NCBI GenBank assembly: GCA_913061005.1
Contig: CAJXSH010000005.1
Location: 1-64,000 of the forward strand
Reading direction: 5' to 3'
Length of the DNA: 64,000 nt
Origin: an uncultured Ectothiorhodospiraceae bacterium
GTDB lineage: Bacteria > Pseudomonadota > Gammaproteobacteria > Nitrococcales > Nitrococcaceae
In this document: positions 20,961 through 30,473 of the stretch, in pieces
Position numbering within the stretch: the stretch's first letter is position 1
Layout of the letters: each line of letters begins with the position of its first letter
Translations under genes and position numbers: made by a program
Notes under the pieces: model-generated
The model's database searches: none
Seen by the model: only the letters and a program-made list of their open reading frames with translations
Told to the model about the DNA's origin: nothing

Positions 20961-21980
20961 TTACCGGAACGGCGGTGCGTAGAGGATGCCGCCCTCGGTC
21001 CACAGCTCGTTGACGCCTCGGCTCAGCCCAATCGGTGTATTGGGGCCGACGTTGCGCTCGAACATCTCGCCGTAGTTACCGATCTGGGTGAGGACATCGA
21101 CCATGAAGTCATCATCAAGGCCGAGGATCTCGCCCATATTGCCCTCGGTGCCCAGGATGCGGGCCACGTTCGGGTTGTCGGACTCGAGCATCTCGTCAAC
21201 GTTGGCCGAGCTGATGCCGTACTCTTCGGCGTTGATCTGCCCGAACAGCACCCACTTGACCACGTTGAACCACTCGTCATCACCCTGGCGGACCACCGGA
21301 CCCAGCGGCTCTTTGGAGATCACCTCCGGCAGGATGACGGCCCCGTCGGGGTCGCTGAGCTGGGTGCGGAGTGCCGCCAGCTGAGAGGTATCCGACGTCA
21401 GCACGTCACAGCGGTTATTGTCGAACGCCTGGGCACTGGCCTCGGACGAGTCCACCACAACGGCCTCGAACTCCATGTCGTTGGCACGGAAGTAATCGGC
21501 CAGGTTGAGCTCGGTGGTCGTGCCGGCCTGCACGCAGACGGCGGCACCGTCGAGCTGCTCGGCACTGTCAATGCCCAGCGCCTCGTCAATCAGAAAGCCC
21601 TGACCGTCGTAGTAGTTGGTCCCGGTGAAGTTCAGCCCCAGCGATGCATCGCGGGTGGTGGTCCAGGTCGTGTTGCGCGAGAGCATGTCGATCTCGCCCG
21701 ATTGCAGCGCCGTGAAACGCTCGGCGGCGGTCAGCGGCACGAACTCCACGGCCTCGGCGTCACCCAGCACGGCGGCGGCAACGGCACGGCAGGTATCGAC
21801 ATCGATGCCCGTCCAGTTACCGTCGCTGTCCGGCTGCGAGAACCCGGGCAGCCCCGTGCTCACGCCACAGCGCAGCTGCCCGGCGTCACGCACATCGTCC
21901 AGCGTGGCCGCCTGTGCCTGGCCGCCCAGGGCGACCAGCCCGGCTGTGGCCAGCCCAACAGTCATGATTGTCTTTTTCAT
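20961..21980 (-). CDS. aapJ: General L-amino acid ABC transporter, periplasmic binding protein
   Basis: Family 3 solute-binding protein, 339 aa, with a signal peptide cleaved near AQA24. The mature start ATLDDVRDAGQLRCGVSTGLPGFS and the later SRNTTWTTTRDASLGLNFTG segment match AapJ/BztA proteins, which bind glutamate, aspartate, glutamine and other amino acids. First gene of aapJQMP. The 291-bp gap to the divergent alcohol dehydrogenase gene must hold both promoters; no specific operator was recognised there. Confidence 0.95.
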   Translation of the reverse strand: MKKTIMTVGLATAGLVALGGQAQAATLDDVRDAGQLRCGVSTGLPGFSQPDSDGNWTGIDVDTCRAVAAAVLGDAEAVEFVPLTAAERFTALQSGEIDMLSRNTTWTTTRDASLGLNFTGTNYYDGQGFLIDEALGIDSAEQLDGAAVCVQAGTTTELNLADYFRANDMEFEAVVVDSSEASAQAFDNNRCDVLTSDTSQLAALRTQLSDPDGAVILPEVISKEPLGPVVRQGDDEWFNVVKWVLFGQINAEEYGISSANVDEMLESDNPNVARILGTEGNMGEILGLDDDFMVDVLTQIGNYGEMFERNVGPNTPIGLSRGVNELWTEGGILYAPPFR

Positions 21981-22271
21981 CGGTTCTTACCCTCTGTTGC
22001 ATCGAGGTTGATAGAAAGCCCTTCGGCGAACAGTGACGTAGCAATCGTCGTGCCAAAGCGATTTCTCTCCTCCACTCAGCGGCTTCTATCACTGCTCGCA
22101 TCGTTGTTATGTCACGAACGCACCATCATGGACAACCCGTTTGCAGCGATGCATCGGAGTGGTGCGACGCGCCGTGAACCGTTGCCTTGCTCGTTTGATG
22201 CACGGGTCGAGATCGATCTGGTCGCGGCTTTAAGGGATGATGGCCCGCGAACCCAAAGCTGAGGCGAAGCC

Positions 22272-23417
22272 TTGAGTATCAACCCGTTCGCATTGCATCT
22301 GCCCGAGCAGATCCGGTTCGGCCGTGGCGTTGCGCACGACGCCGTGGATGCCATCGCCGCGACCGCGACCGACGTGTTGCTGATCCATGGGGCAAATCCA
22401 GCGCGCGCCAAGTGGCTTGTCGATGCGCTACGGCACCGGGGAGTCGCCGTGGAGCCGCTGGCGTGTCCGCGCGAGCCGGATGTGGCGTTGGTGGAATCGG
22501 CCGTGGCCAGCGGTCGCCGGGTGCGCGTTCGTGCCGTCGTCGGGCTGGGCGGCGGTGCCGTGATCGATCTCGCCAAGGCGGTGGCCGGGCTCGTGCCGGC
22601 CAGGCGGCATGTGCTCGATTACCTCGAGGTCGTCGGCGGCGGGCAGACCCTGGATGCCACACCATTGCCGTTTTTTGCGCTGCCGACCACCGCCGGGACC
22701 GGTGCCGAGGTGACGGCCAATGCGGTGATTGATGTGCCGGACGCCGGTCGGAAAGTCTCGCTGCGCGATCCCCGGCTTCTGCCGCGGTGCGCGTTCGTCG
22801 ATCCGACGCTGACCGATCAGTGCCCGCGCTTGGTGACGCTGGCAAGTGGCCTGGATGCGATCACCCAGGTCATCGAGCCGTTTTTAAGCGGGATGGCCAA
22901 TGCCTTTACCGATGTGATCTGCCGCGACGCCATCCCTCGGGGCCTACAGGCACTGCCCCGGCTGATGGAAGCCGAGGATCCAGCGGCGCGGGACGAAATG
23001 GCCTGGGTGAGCCTGTCTGGCGGGCTGGCCCTTGCCAACGCCAAGCTGGGTGCCGTCCACGGCCTGGCAGGCCCATTGGGCGGGGTTTGTACTGCACCCC
23101 ACGGCGCCATTGCCGGGGCGCTGCTCGCCCCCGTGCTCGAAGCCAACGAGGCGAGCGTTGAAGGCGAAGTGGCTGTCCGGCTGCAAACAATCAAGCACTG
23201 GATCGCCGCTGCCCTGGGTGGCGGGGACAAAGACGCGCTCGAGACGCTGGCTTGTTGGGTCCGGGCGCAGGGCTTGCCGGGTCTGGCGTCGGCGGGGGTC
23301 GATCGCGACAGCTTGCCGGCGATTGCCCGGGCAGCCGCCCAGTCGTCATCGATGAAGGGCAATCCGGTTGTTCTCTCTAGCGCGGAACTTGTCCGGGCGA
23401 TGGAAGCGGCCTGGTAG
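22272..23417 (+). CDS. Iron-containing alcohol dehydrogenase
   Basis: Group III (Fe-dependent) alcohol dehydrogenase, 381 aa. The NAD(P)-binding loop GLGGGAVIDLAKAVAG lies near residues 90-105. Metal-ligand regions are DAITQVIEP, VHGLAGPLGG and APHG. Two late histidines are present, but the His usually four residues after the first metal-binding Asp is Gln (DAITQ). The start is TTG at 22272 after GAGGCGAAG; no in-frame ATG is better. Substrate unknown. It stands alone between the aap promoter and bioY. Confidence 0.88.
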   Translation: MSINPFALHLPEQIRFGRGVAHDAVDAIAATATDVLLIHGANPARAKWLVDALRHRGVAVEPLACPREPDVALVESAVASGRRVRVRAVVGLGGGAVIDLAKAVAGLVPARRHVLDYLEVVGGGQTLDATPLPFFALPTTAGTGAEVTANAVIDVPDAGRKVSLRDPRLLPRCAFVDPTLTDQCPRLVTLASGLDAITQVIEPFLSGMANAFTDVICRDAIPRGLQALPRLMEAEDPAARDEMAWVSLSGGLALANAKLGAVHGLAGPLGGVCTAPHGAIAGALLAPVLEANEASVEGEVAVRLQTIKHWIAAALGGGDKDALETLACWVRAQGLPGLASAGVDRDSLPAIARAAAQSSSMKGNPVVLSSAELVRAMEAAW

Positions 23418-23500
23418 GCGCCGGGTTGCGGGCGTGAGATCACTGACGTGGCCGCCTGGCTCTGCTACCTTTGCTCCCAACGATCATGAAGGAGAAATCG

Positions 23501-24064
23501 ATGCGCAGTTCATCAATGACCGTCATCGGCGGCTGGGTGGGTCGTCAAACGGGTCGGGCACTGCTTTGTGTGTTCGCAGGCACGATCTTGCTGGCCCTGT
23601 CCGCTCGGGTCGAAATCCCCTTCTGGCCGGTGCCCTTTACCATGCAGACCTTTGTCGTGCTGGCGCTTGGGCTTGTCTACGGCCCCATGCTCGGGGCGGC
23701 CACCGTGCTCACCTACCTGGGTCAGGGGCTGCTCGGGCTGCCGGTCTTCGCCGCCGGGGGTGGTCCTGCGTATCTGGCCGGGCCAACCGGCGGTTATCTC
23801 ATCGGCATGGTGCCGGCCGCCTGGATCGCCGGTCAGCTGGCGCTGCGCGGCTGGGTGAGACACCCGGTCAGCGCGGTTCTGGCGGCCGGTCTGGCAAATG
23901 CCGCGGTCTATGTAGTCGGCGTGGGCTGGCTGGCGGCCTGGATGGGTAGCCTCGAGCAGGCGATCGCGGCCGGGTTGCTGCCTTTTCTGCCAGGGGCGGC
24001 GATGAAGATTGCCGGCGCCGGTCTTGTCGGCTGGGCGATGACGCGTCTGGCCCGACGCGGCTAG
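23501..24064 (+). CDS. bioY: Biotin transporter BioY
   Basis: S-component of an ECF biotin importer, 187 aa, with about six membrane helices. The family signature VEIPFWPVPFTMQTFVVLALG is near residues 30-50, followed by YLGQGLLGLPVFA and GPTGGYLIG. The ATG at 23501 has GGAG six bases upstream; earlier in-frame starts are weaker. No bioM/bioN genes are nearby, so it works alone or with a shared energising module encoded elsewhere. Confidence 0.93.
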   Translation: MRSSSMTVIGGWVGRQTGRALLCVFAGTILLALSARVEIPFWPVPFTMQTFVVLALGLVYGPMLGAATVLTYLGQGLLGLPVFAAGGGPAYLAGPTGGYLIGMVPAAWIAGQLALRGWVRHPVSAVLAAGLANAAVYVVGVGWLAAWMGSLEQAIAAGLLPFLPGAAMKIAGAGLVGWAMTRLARRG

Positions 24065-24105
24065 GATCAGGCAGCCCGAGGCTGCGTCAGAGGAGGAGAG
24101 CGGCC

Positions 24106-25059
24106 GTGGAGATATCCAGAGGCGGTCATCGGCTTGTGGAGATTGCCGAGGGCTTGTATCGCTTTGATACTGGCTACTATCGCGCCGCCCACACCGCCGC
24201 CTACCTCCTTGAGAGCAACGACGCGATCGGCATTGTGGATAGCGGGGTCGCGGCCAATGTGCCCGCCCTGCTGGCGGCGATCCATGCGCTCGGCGGTTCG
24301 GCCGACACCATCGAGTGGATCATCCCCACCCATGTGCACCTGGATCATGCCGGCGGCGTCGGGGGGCTGTCCGCCGCCAGCGGCAAGGCCCGTGTCGGTG
24401 TCCATCCATCCGGTGCCGAACACCTCGCTGACCCGGCCCGGCTTGAAGCGGGCGTGCGAGCCCTCTACGGAGACGCGTTTTTCGATCGGGAATATGCGCC
24501 GCTGACGCCCGTCGCGGCCGATCGCCTGGTCGAGCTCGGGGACGGCGAGCATTTGCGCGTTGGTCAACGAACACTTCGGGTCCTGCACACCCCCGGACAT
24601 GCCTGGCATCACTTGAGTCTGTACGACGAGCACAGCTCGACCCTGATTGCCGGGGATGCCTGCGGGGCGGGCTATCCGGGTTTCGGTGCCGAGGGCGCGC
24701 CGCTGATGGTGCCTGTGGTGCCGCCGCCACAGTTCAAGCCTGAAGCCTATCGCGCCACCCTGGCGCGCATCGCGGCGTTGCAGCCGGCCCGGATTGCGCC
24801 AGCGCATTTTCCGCTGATCACCGACGTGACCGGTACCACGGAGCGGCTCGGGCAAATGCTCGATGCCGGTCTCGAGCAGACCGCGCAGGCCGCATCCCCT
24901 CAGGATCTGGAAGCCAGGCTGCTCAGGCGATGGGCGGAGTGGCTGCCCGATGGGTGCTCCGAGGCCGCCTTCCGCGAGGCCTATGGCCTTGATATCTGGC
25001 TAACCGCGGAGGGTATGTGGCTTTGGCGCCGTAAACAGGAGAAAAAAGCCGCCGGTTGA
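24106..25059 (+). CDS. MBL-fold metallo-hydrolase
   Basis: Metallo-beta-lactamase fold protein, 317 aa, with zinc motif His76-x-His78-x-Asp80-His81 (THVHLDHAGG), a second His in HTPGHAWHH and a bridging Asp in AGDACG. Start GTG at 24106 after AGGAGGAG. The C-terminal extension (about 230-317) is helical. Substrate unknown; it may be a thioesterase or glyoxalase II-like hydrolase. It ends 32 bp before the acyl-CoA synthetase gene, suggesting cotranscription. Confidence 0.85.
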   Translation: MEISRGGHRLVEIAEGLYRFDTGYYRAAHTAAYLLESNDAIGIVDSGVAANVPALLAAIHALGGSADTIEWIIPTHVHLDHAGGVGGLSAASGKARVGVHPSGAEHLADPARLEAGVRALYGDAFFDREYAPLTPVAADRLVELGDGEHLRVGQRTLRVLHTPGHAWHHLSLYDEHSSTLIAGDACGAGYPGFGAEGAPLMVPVVPPPQFKPEAYRATLARIAALQPARIAPAHFPLITDVTGTTERLGQMLDAGLEQTAQAASPQDLEARLLRRWAEWLPDGCSEAAFREAYGLDIWLTAEGMWLWRRKQEKKAAG

Positions 25060-25091
25060 ACCCACCGCGGCGATCTGGAGGAGGGAAGGCC

Positions 25092-26987
25092 ATGACGCAT
25101 GGACAGGATTACTCGGCCCTGTATCGGCAGTCGATCACCGACCCGGAAGGATTCTGGGCAGAGCAGGCCGCCCGGGTGGACTGGGAACAACCATGGGATC
25201 GGGTTCTGGATGATCGCGATGCGCCGTTCTATCGCTGGTTCACCGGCGGTCGGTTGAATACCTGCTACAACGCCATCGACCGGCATGTCGAACGTGGCCG
25301 GGGCGAGCAGGATGCGATTATCTGGGATAGCCCGGTGACCGGGCAGAGCCGACGGTACAGTTATCGCGAACTGCAGGACCAGGTGGCCCGCCTGGCGGGG
25401 GTCATCCGTGGCCTCGGGGTCGAGAAGGGTGACCGGGTGGTGATCTACATGCCCATGGTGCCCGAGACGGCCATGGCGATGCTGGCCTGCGCGCGCATCG
25501 GCGCCATCCACTCGGTGGTGTTTGGCGGTTTTGCCGCCCCCGAGCTGGCCAAGCGCATCGAAGATGCCGACCCGCGGTTGGTGATCAGCGCTTCTTGCGG
25601 GATCGAGCCGAGCGGCGTTGTCGATTACAAGGCCCTGCTGGATGACGCCTTGCAGATGAGCGAGGGCCGTATCGCCCATTGCCTGATCCTGCAGCGCGAC
25701 ACCCGGCGATGCGAGCTGCAGGAAGGCCGGGATATCGACTGGGACGAGGCGCTCGCCACCGCCGAGCCGGTGGATCCGGTCGCCGTCGAGGCCGATCATC
25801 CGCTCTATATCCTCTACACCTCGGGTACCACCGGGCGGCCCAAGGGGATCGTCCGGGATCATGGCGGTCACGCGGTGGCCCTGTGCTGGACCCTTCCGAA
25901 CATCTACGGAATCCAGCCCGGCGAGGTGATGTTCACCGCCTCGGATGTCGGTTGGGTAGTGGGGCATTCCTATATTGTTTACGGTCCGCTGCTCAATGGC
26001 TCGACGACGGTGATTTTCGAGGGCAAACCGGTTGGCACACCGGATGCCTCGGCCTTCTGGCGGATCGTCGAGCGCTACAAGGCGCGGGCGCTTTTTACCG
26101 CCCCCACGGCGTTGCGTGCCATTAAAAAGGAGGATCCCGACGGCGAGGCCATCAAGGCACGGGATCTGAGTACGCTGCGGGCCTTTTTCCTTGCCGGTGA
26201 GCGGTCTGATCCGGACAGCGTGCGGTGGGCCGAGCAGCAGCTGCAAAAACCGGTGCTCGATCATTGGTGGCAGACAGAGACCGGTTGGGCGATCGCCGGA
26301 TACCCGTTCGGGTATGAGTCGATTCCGGTAAAGATCGGGGCCGCGGGGCTGCCAATGCCCGGCTACGATGTCCGCGCCCTGGATGAGGCGGGCGATCCCA
26401 TGCCGGTGGGTGAGCTTGGCAACATTGCCATCCGTTTGCCGTTGCCGCCCGGCACGCTGACCACACTATGGGGCAATCGGGAACGGCACCACGAGAGTTA
26501 CCTGGCCCGTTATCCCGGGTACTACCTCACCGGCGATTCCGGGTTGGTTGATGAAGACGGCTATGTCCACATCATGAGCCGCATCGATGATGTCATTAAC
26601 GTCGCTGGTCATCGCCTGTCCACCGGACAGATGGAGGAGGTGCTCATCGATCATCCCGATGTCGTGGAGGCGGCGGTATTCGGGGTCGCCGATGCCACCA
26701 AGGGCCAACTGCCGGTCGGGCTGGTGGTGCCCGGGGCGAGCTTTGATGGTGATGACAAGGCACTTGCCGAAGCGTTGATTGGGCGGGTTCGCGAGCAGAT
26801 CGGTCCGGTGGCCGCATTCAAACACTGCCGGATCGTTCGCCGTCTGCCCAAGACCCGATCGGGCAAGACCTTGCGGGGCACCATGCGCAGCATTGCCAAC
26901 GGCGAGGACTATACGGTACCGGCGACCATCGATGACCCGAGCATTCTCGATGAGATTGCCGAGGACATCGGCCGCATCCGGTCCTGA
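25092..26987 (+). CDS. prpE: Propionyl-/acetyl-CoA synthetase (PrpE-like)
   Basis: AMP-forming short-chain acyl-CoA synthetase, 631 aa. AMP-binding motif YTSGTTGRPKG, the ASDVGWVVGHSYIVY segment and YWQTE-type motif (HWWQTETGW) are present. The C-terminal catalytic lysine lies in PKTRSGK, a site normally controlled by acetylation. Overall pattern and length match PrpE/ACSS3-type propionyl-CoA synthetases more than AcsA. ATG at 25092 follows GGAGGAGGGAAGG; an upstream start at 25056 overlaps the preceding gene. No 2-methylcitrate-cycle genes are in the window. Confidence 0.85.
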   Translation: MTHGQDYSALYRQSITDPEGFWAEQAARVDWEQPWDRVLDDRDAPFYRWFTGGRLNTCYNAIDRHVERGRGEQDAIIWDSPVTGQSRRYSYRELQDQVARLAGVIRGLGVEKGDRVVIYMPMVPETAMAMLACARIGAIHSVVFGGFAAPELAKRIEDADPRLVISASCGIEPSGVVDYKALLDDALQMSEGRIAHCLILQRDTRRCELQEGRDIDWDEALATAEPVDPVAVEADHPLYILYTSGTTGRPKGIVRDHGGHAVALCWTLPNIYGIQPGEVMFTASDVGWVVGHSYIVYGPLLNGSTTVIFEGKPVGTPDASAFWRIVERYKARALFTAPTALRAIKKEDPDGEAIKARDLSTLRAFFLAGERSDPDSVRWAEQQLQKPVLDHWWQTETGWAIAGYPFGYESIPVKIGAAGLPMPGYDVRALDEAGDPMPVGELGNIAIRLPLPPGTLTTLWGNRERHHESYLARYPGYYLTGDSGLVDEDGYVHIMSRIDDVINVAGHRLSTGQMEEVLIDHPDVVEAAVFGVADATKGQLPVGLVVPGASFDGDDKALAEALIGRVREQIGPVAAFKHCRIVRRLPKTRSGKTLRGTMRSIANGEDYTVPATIDDPSILDEIAEDIGRIRS

Positions 26988-26990
26988 GGC

Positions 26991-27776
26991 TCAGTGCACC
27001 CCGAGGATCCAGCCCTCCACCTCGGCGCGTTGGCGGATCCCGGCATCCACGGGTGGGTGGAGCAGGTCGCCGAGCTCGCCGCTGCGGTCGGCGGCGGCGA
27101 GCCCGGCTGCCACCACATAGGCATCGTGCTGATCCGGCGTGCGTGAACCGCGCGGGTAGCGGGCGCTCCAGAGGCTGGGGTAGATCTCGGCGATGGCCGA
27201 GCGGCCGTGCGGGATCTGCCAGCCGTCAAACGGCCAGACATGCAGGTCGCCGGCATGGGCGCGTCGCAGTCTGGCCAGCCAGGGCAGGCCCGCATGGGTG
27301 GACTTGGCGACCGAGCCGGGGACATCGAAATGAAAGACCGACTTGGCGCCAACCTGCTCCTCTGCCGCCCGTCGCCAGCGGGCATCGCCCGGCCAGCCGC
27401 CGGCGCCCTCAATCTGGCCACGGCGGACCGCCTCGACGGTGACCCGGGGCTGGTCGGTGGGGTAGGCGGCGCTGAAGCGCTTCAGGAACCCATCCCAGTC
27501 GGTGTGGATGCCATGGTGCTTGAACCATGCCCATGGAAAGGCAAACCCGTGATCGATCCCGACCAGGGTGGGTTCGGGGGCATCGAGCACGGTCTCGAGC
27601 CAGTCGAATAATGACCGCCGGCTCCAGTGACGGCGCCGGTTGGTGTCGCGCCGGATCTCCCGCGCCCGGCCATCGGTGCTGGCCACATAGACGCGAAGTC
27701 CGGTCAGACCCGTCTCGGCGGTCCCGGCACCGGAATAGTCGATGCCGATATAGCGTTGGAATTGCTGTTCAGCCAA
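26991..27776 (-). CDS. DUF429 family protein
   Basis: Protein of 261 aa with the DUF429 pattern, a predicted RNase H-like fold: N-terminal YIGIDYSGAG, then LVGIDHGFAFP, and Asp-rich DQHDAYVVA near the C-terminus. These acidic residues could bind metal (inference). Function unknown. The best start is TTG at 27776, overlapping the end of the amine oxidase gene by 8 bp, so the two are cotranscribed. Confidence 0.75.
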   Translation of the reverse strand: MAEQQFQRYIGIDYSGAGTAETGLTGLRVYVASTDGRAREIRRDTNRRRHWSRRSLFDWLETVLDAPEPTLVGIDHGFAFPWAWFKHHGIHTDWDGFLKRFSAAYPTDQPRVTVEAVRRGQIEGAGGWPGDARWRRAAEEQVGAKSVFHFDVPGSVAKSTHAGLPWLARLRRAHAGDLHVWPFDGWQIPHGRSAIAEIYPSLWSARYPRGSRTPDQHDAYVVAAGLAAADRSGELGDLLHPPVDAGIRQRAEVEGWILGVH

Positions 27777-28860
27777 CGCGCAACCGATTCGCTTCCCGGG
27801 CCTGGAGAATGGCGTTGGCCGTGCTGTCGCCGGCGCTCAGCGCCCCCTCGATCAGGCCCGGGCTCTGGGTGGCGGTCTCGGCGCTGCAAAACCAGAGCCG
27901 ATCGTCGAGATGTCCCTGACGCAGTTGATTGGATGCCACGCGCGGATGCTCCACCGGGCCGGTCAGATCGGCTTCGGCGCAAATCCACGGATCGGTGGCC
28001 CAGTCGCGGATCGTCAGCGACACGGGCGCGGCGGCGGGCGGGCCGAAGCAGCGCTCGAGCTGCTCGATGATGGCCTCGCGCAGACCCTCTTCGTGGCGTT
28101 GTCCGGGCGGTGTGGCGATAAAGCCAAAAAGGGCCGCGGCATCATCGCCGAAGCTGTGGTCATGGACCTCGAACAACGGCCCGGTGCGGCTTGCAACGCG
28201 CCCCGACAGTCCCATGGATCGCCAGAACGGCCTGTCATACTGGACCACCACCTTGGCCTGGGCGGCCATCCAGGTCGGTGTCGAGGCCAGGGTGTCGGCG
28301 AGTTGCGGGGTAAGCGCTGCTGGCAGATCAATATGCGCGTGGATGATCCGAAGCGGGGCCGCCAGGACAACCTGTTCAGCGGATACGGTCGGCCGGCCGT
28401 TGACCCATAGCCGCAGTTTTCCATCCTCTGTCGTCTCAACAGCCTCGACCGGGGTGTCCGTGAGAAGATGGGCGTCGGGCAAGGGCGCCGACATGGCCCG
28501 GATAAACTGCGCCTGACCGCCAACGACCCGCGCCATTCCGTACTGGCCGGGCAGTGGTCGGCGCACCGGCTGCGGCGCAAAACCATCGAGAATGGCATCG
28601 CCGCTTTCATACTGGTCAAAAACCGCCAGTGACAGATGGTCCAGCCATTGCTGGACCACTGGCTGGAAAGGCGGCCATATCCAGCTTGGCCCGAGATCGC
28701 CCCGGCACCGGCCGTGGTCATCCACAAGGCTGTCGATGCGTCCCCCGAGCGTGGGCCGGGCCTCCAGCACCATCGCCGCCAGACCGGCGTCGTGAAGGCG
28801 ACGTGCAGCGGTCAATCCGGCCAGACCGCCTCCGACAATGGCAACGGGGGTTTGATACAT
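27769..28860 (-). CDS. Flavin-dependent amine oxidase/FAD oxidoreductase
   Basis: FAD-binding amine-oxidase superfamily protein, 363 aa. The N-terminal Rossmann motif GGGLAGLTAARRLHDAG, then GRIDS, and a C-terminal FAD contact region (CSAETATQSPGLIEGALSAG) are visible. No signal peptide. The start is ATG at 28860, or GTG at 28866. It is much shorter than CrtI and lacks its C-terminal signature, so a carotenoid role is not supported. Substrate unknown. Cotranscribed with the DUF429 gene. Confidence 0.8.
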   Translation of the reverse strand: MYQTPVAIVGGGLAGLTAARRLHDAGLAAMVLEARPTLGGRIDSLVDDHGRCRGDLGPSWIWPPFQPVVQQWLDHLSLAVFDQYESGDAILDGFAPQPVRRPLPGQYGMARVVGGQAQFIRAMSAPLPDAHLLTDTPVEAVETTEDGKLRLWVNGRPTVSAEQVVLAAPLRIIHAHIDLPAALTPQLADTLASTPTWMAAQAKVVVQYDRPFWRSMGLSGRVASRTGPLFEVHDHSFGDDAAALFGFIATPPGQRHEEGLREAIIEQLERCFGPPAAAPVSLTIRDWATDPWICAEADLTGPVEHPRVASNQLRQGHLDDRLWFCSAETATQSPGLIEGALSAGDSTANAILQAREANRLRVG

Positions 28861-28899
28861 CGCCACAGTGTGGCGGTTAACGGCGGTCGCGTCAGCCCC

Positions 28900-29721
28900 T
28901 CAGCCGTGGGAGCGTGGCGGATCACCTTCGATGACCTGGCTTTCTGTCGCCGCGGTGTCCGCCGGATGGGGTGTGGTTCGAATCATCGATTCCACATCCT
29001 GGATCATCGATCGAAAGCCGGGCGCGTTGCGCCGGTCATCGAGGGGGAGATCGACCGGGAGGTCCGCCTGGACGGTGGCCGGTCCGGCGCGCTCTTTGCC
29101 CAGCACTAGCACTCGGTCGCTTAGCAGCACCGCCTCTTCGATGTCGTGGGTGACAAACACGATGGCCGCAGGTGTGCGCTGCCGCAGCTGCACCAGGCCC
29201 TGCTGCAGCCGGCGTCGTGTGATCGCATCGAGCGCCGAGAACGGCTCGTCCATGAACAGCACCCTCGGCTCGACCGCCAGCGCACGCGCCAGCCCGATCC
29301 GCTGTTGCTGACCACCGGAGAGCATGTGCGGCCACCGATCGGCATATTCCAGAAGCTCGACCTGCTGGAGATACCGTTCGGCCCGTAACCGGCGCTCTGT
29401 CGCGCTCAGCCCGAGTCCCTCCAGGCCCAGCTCGACATTGGCGCGGACCCGACGCCAGGGCAAAAGCCGGGGCGCCTGAAACACCATGGACCAGGCCCGG
29501 GTGCCCGGGTCGGTCTGGGGCGCAAGCGCCACGGATCCGGCGAGCGGCGGTAAAAGCCCCGACAGCCCGCGCAACAGGGTGGATTTGCCTGCCCCCGAGG
29601 CGCCGACCACAGCGATGAGTTTCTGTGGTTCAAGGCCAAAGTGCACGCCCTCGAGCACCGGCACATCACCGAAGCCTACAGCCAGGTCGGTCGCCTGGAG
29701 GACCCGGGCACTGGCGTTCAT
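28900..29721 (-). CDS. Nitrate/sulfonate/taurine-type ABC transporter ATP-binding protein
   Basis: ATPase of the SsuB/TauB/NrtD family, 273 aa. Walker A GASGAGKST at 40-48, [15 protein letters not shown] signature and LFMDEPFSALD Walker B are present. The start ATG at 29721 overlaps the permease stop as ATGA; an upstream GTG is less likely. The C-terminal 60 residues are longer than usual. Third gene of a three-gene operon (binding protein, permease, ATPase). Confidence 0.9.
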   Translation of the reverse strand: MNASARVLQATDLAVGFGDVPVLEGVHFGLEPQKLIAVVGASGAGKSTLLRGLSGLLPPLAGSVALAPQTDPGTRAWSMVFQAPRLLPWRRVRANVELGLEGLGLSATERRLRAERYLQQVELLEYADRWPHMLSGGQQQRIGLARALAVEPRVLFMDEPFSALDAITRRRLQQGLVQLRQRTPAAIVFVTHDIEEAVLLSDRVLVLGKERAGPATVQADLPVDLPLDDRRNAPGFRSMIQDVESMIRTTPHPADTAATESQVIEGDPPRSHG

Positions 29722-30473
29722 TGGGGTTGCCACCTGAGCAAGCGGCGCTGGAGGACGACGAACAGCGCATCGATGACGGCATACAGTGCAGCGATGGTCA
29801 GCATGTAGACGACCACGATGTCGGTTGCCAGCAGGCTCGAGGCCTCCATCATCCGTTGACCGATCCCGGTGATGCCGAATAGTTCGGCGGCGACCACGGT
29901 CATCCAGCCCTGGCCCAGTCCGGCCCGCAGACCGCCCAGTATCCCCGGTGCGGCGGCCGGCAGCGTGACCTTGAAAAGACGGCGATCGACCCGATCCTGA
30001 CCAAAGGCAGCAGCGACCTCATCAAGCCCCGGGTCGATGGCCTGCACGGCGCTGTAACTGGCGAAGTAATTAATCCAGAACACCCCGATGCTGATGATAA
30101 AAGCCGCCGCCGTGGGGGTGATCCCGAACCAGATGATGGCAAAAGGTATCCAGGCAAGCGGCGGGATCGGGCGCAACAACCGGGCGAGCCAGGCGTGGAG
30201 GGCATTGAAAAGCGGCAAAAGCGCCGCGGCCACACCGACCACCACGCCGAGACTCGAACCCAGCGCCATACCGATGGCGTAGTGGCGAAAACTGGAGACC
30301 ACCATCGCCTGCCAGACGCCGTCGCGAATCTCGGCAACGAGCACCAGCGGAATGCTCGATGGCAGGGGCACAAGGGTACCCGGGAGAAGGCCCGAACGAA
30401 GCACTAGCTCCCAGATGAGCAGGAATGCGGTGAGGCCTGTCGCGCTCGCCAATAGCCGCTGACGCTGACTCAT
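29718..30473 (-). CDS. Nitrate/sulfonate/taurine-type ABC transporter permease
   Basis: Inner-membrane permease of 251 aa with about six helices and the SsuC/TauC-type pattern (RPIPPLAWIPFAIIWFG; AAFGQDRVDRRLFKVTLPAA). It overlaps the binding-protein gene by ATGA and the ATPase gene by ATGA, so all three are translationally coupled. Confidence 0.9.
   Translation of the reverse strand: MSQRQRLLASATGLTAFLLIWELVLRSGLLPGTLVPLPSSIPLVLVAEIRDGVWQAMVVSSFRHYAIGMALGSSLGVVVGVAAALLPLFNALHAWLARLLRPIPPLAWIPFAIIWFGITPTAAAFIISIGVFWINYFASYSAVQAIDPGLDEVAAAFGQDRVDRRLFKVTLPAAAPGILGGLRAGLGQGWMTVVAAELFGITGIGQRMMEASSLLATDIVVVYMLTIAALYAVIDALFVVLQRRLLRWQPQ

Noticed and set aside
27769-28860. FAD amine-oxidase-like gene considered as an extra carotenoid enzyme
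   Set aside because: Too short for CrtI-type enzymes, lacks their C-terminal signature and is far from the crt operon.
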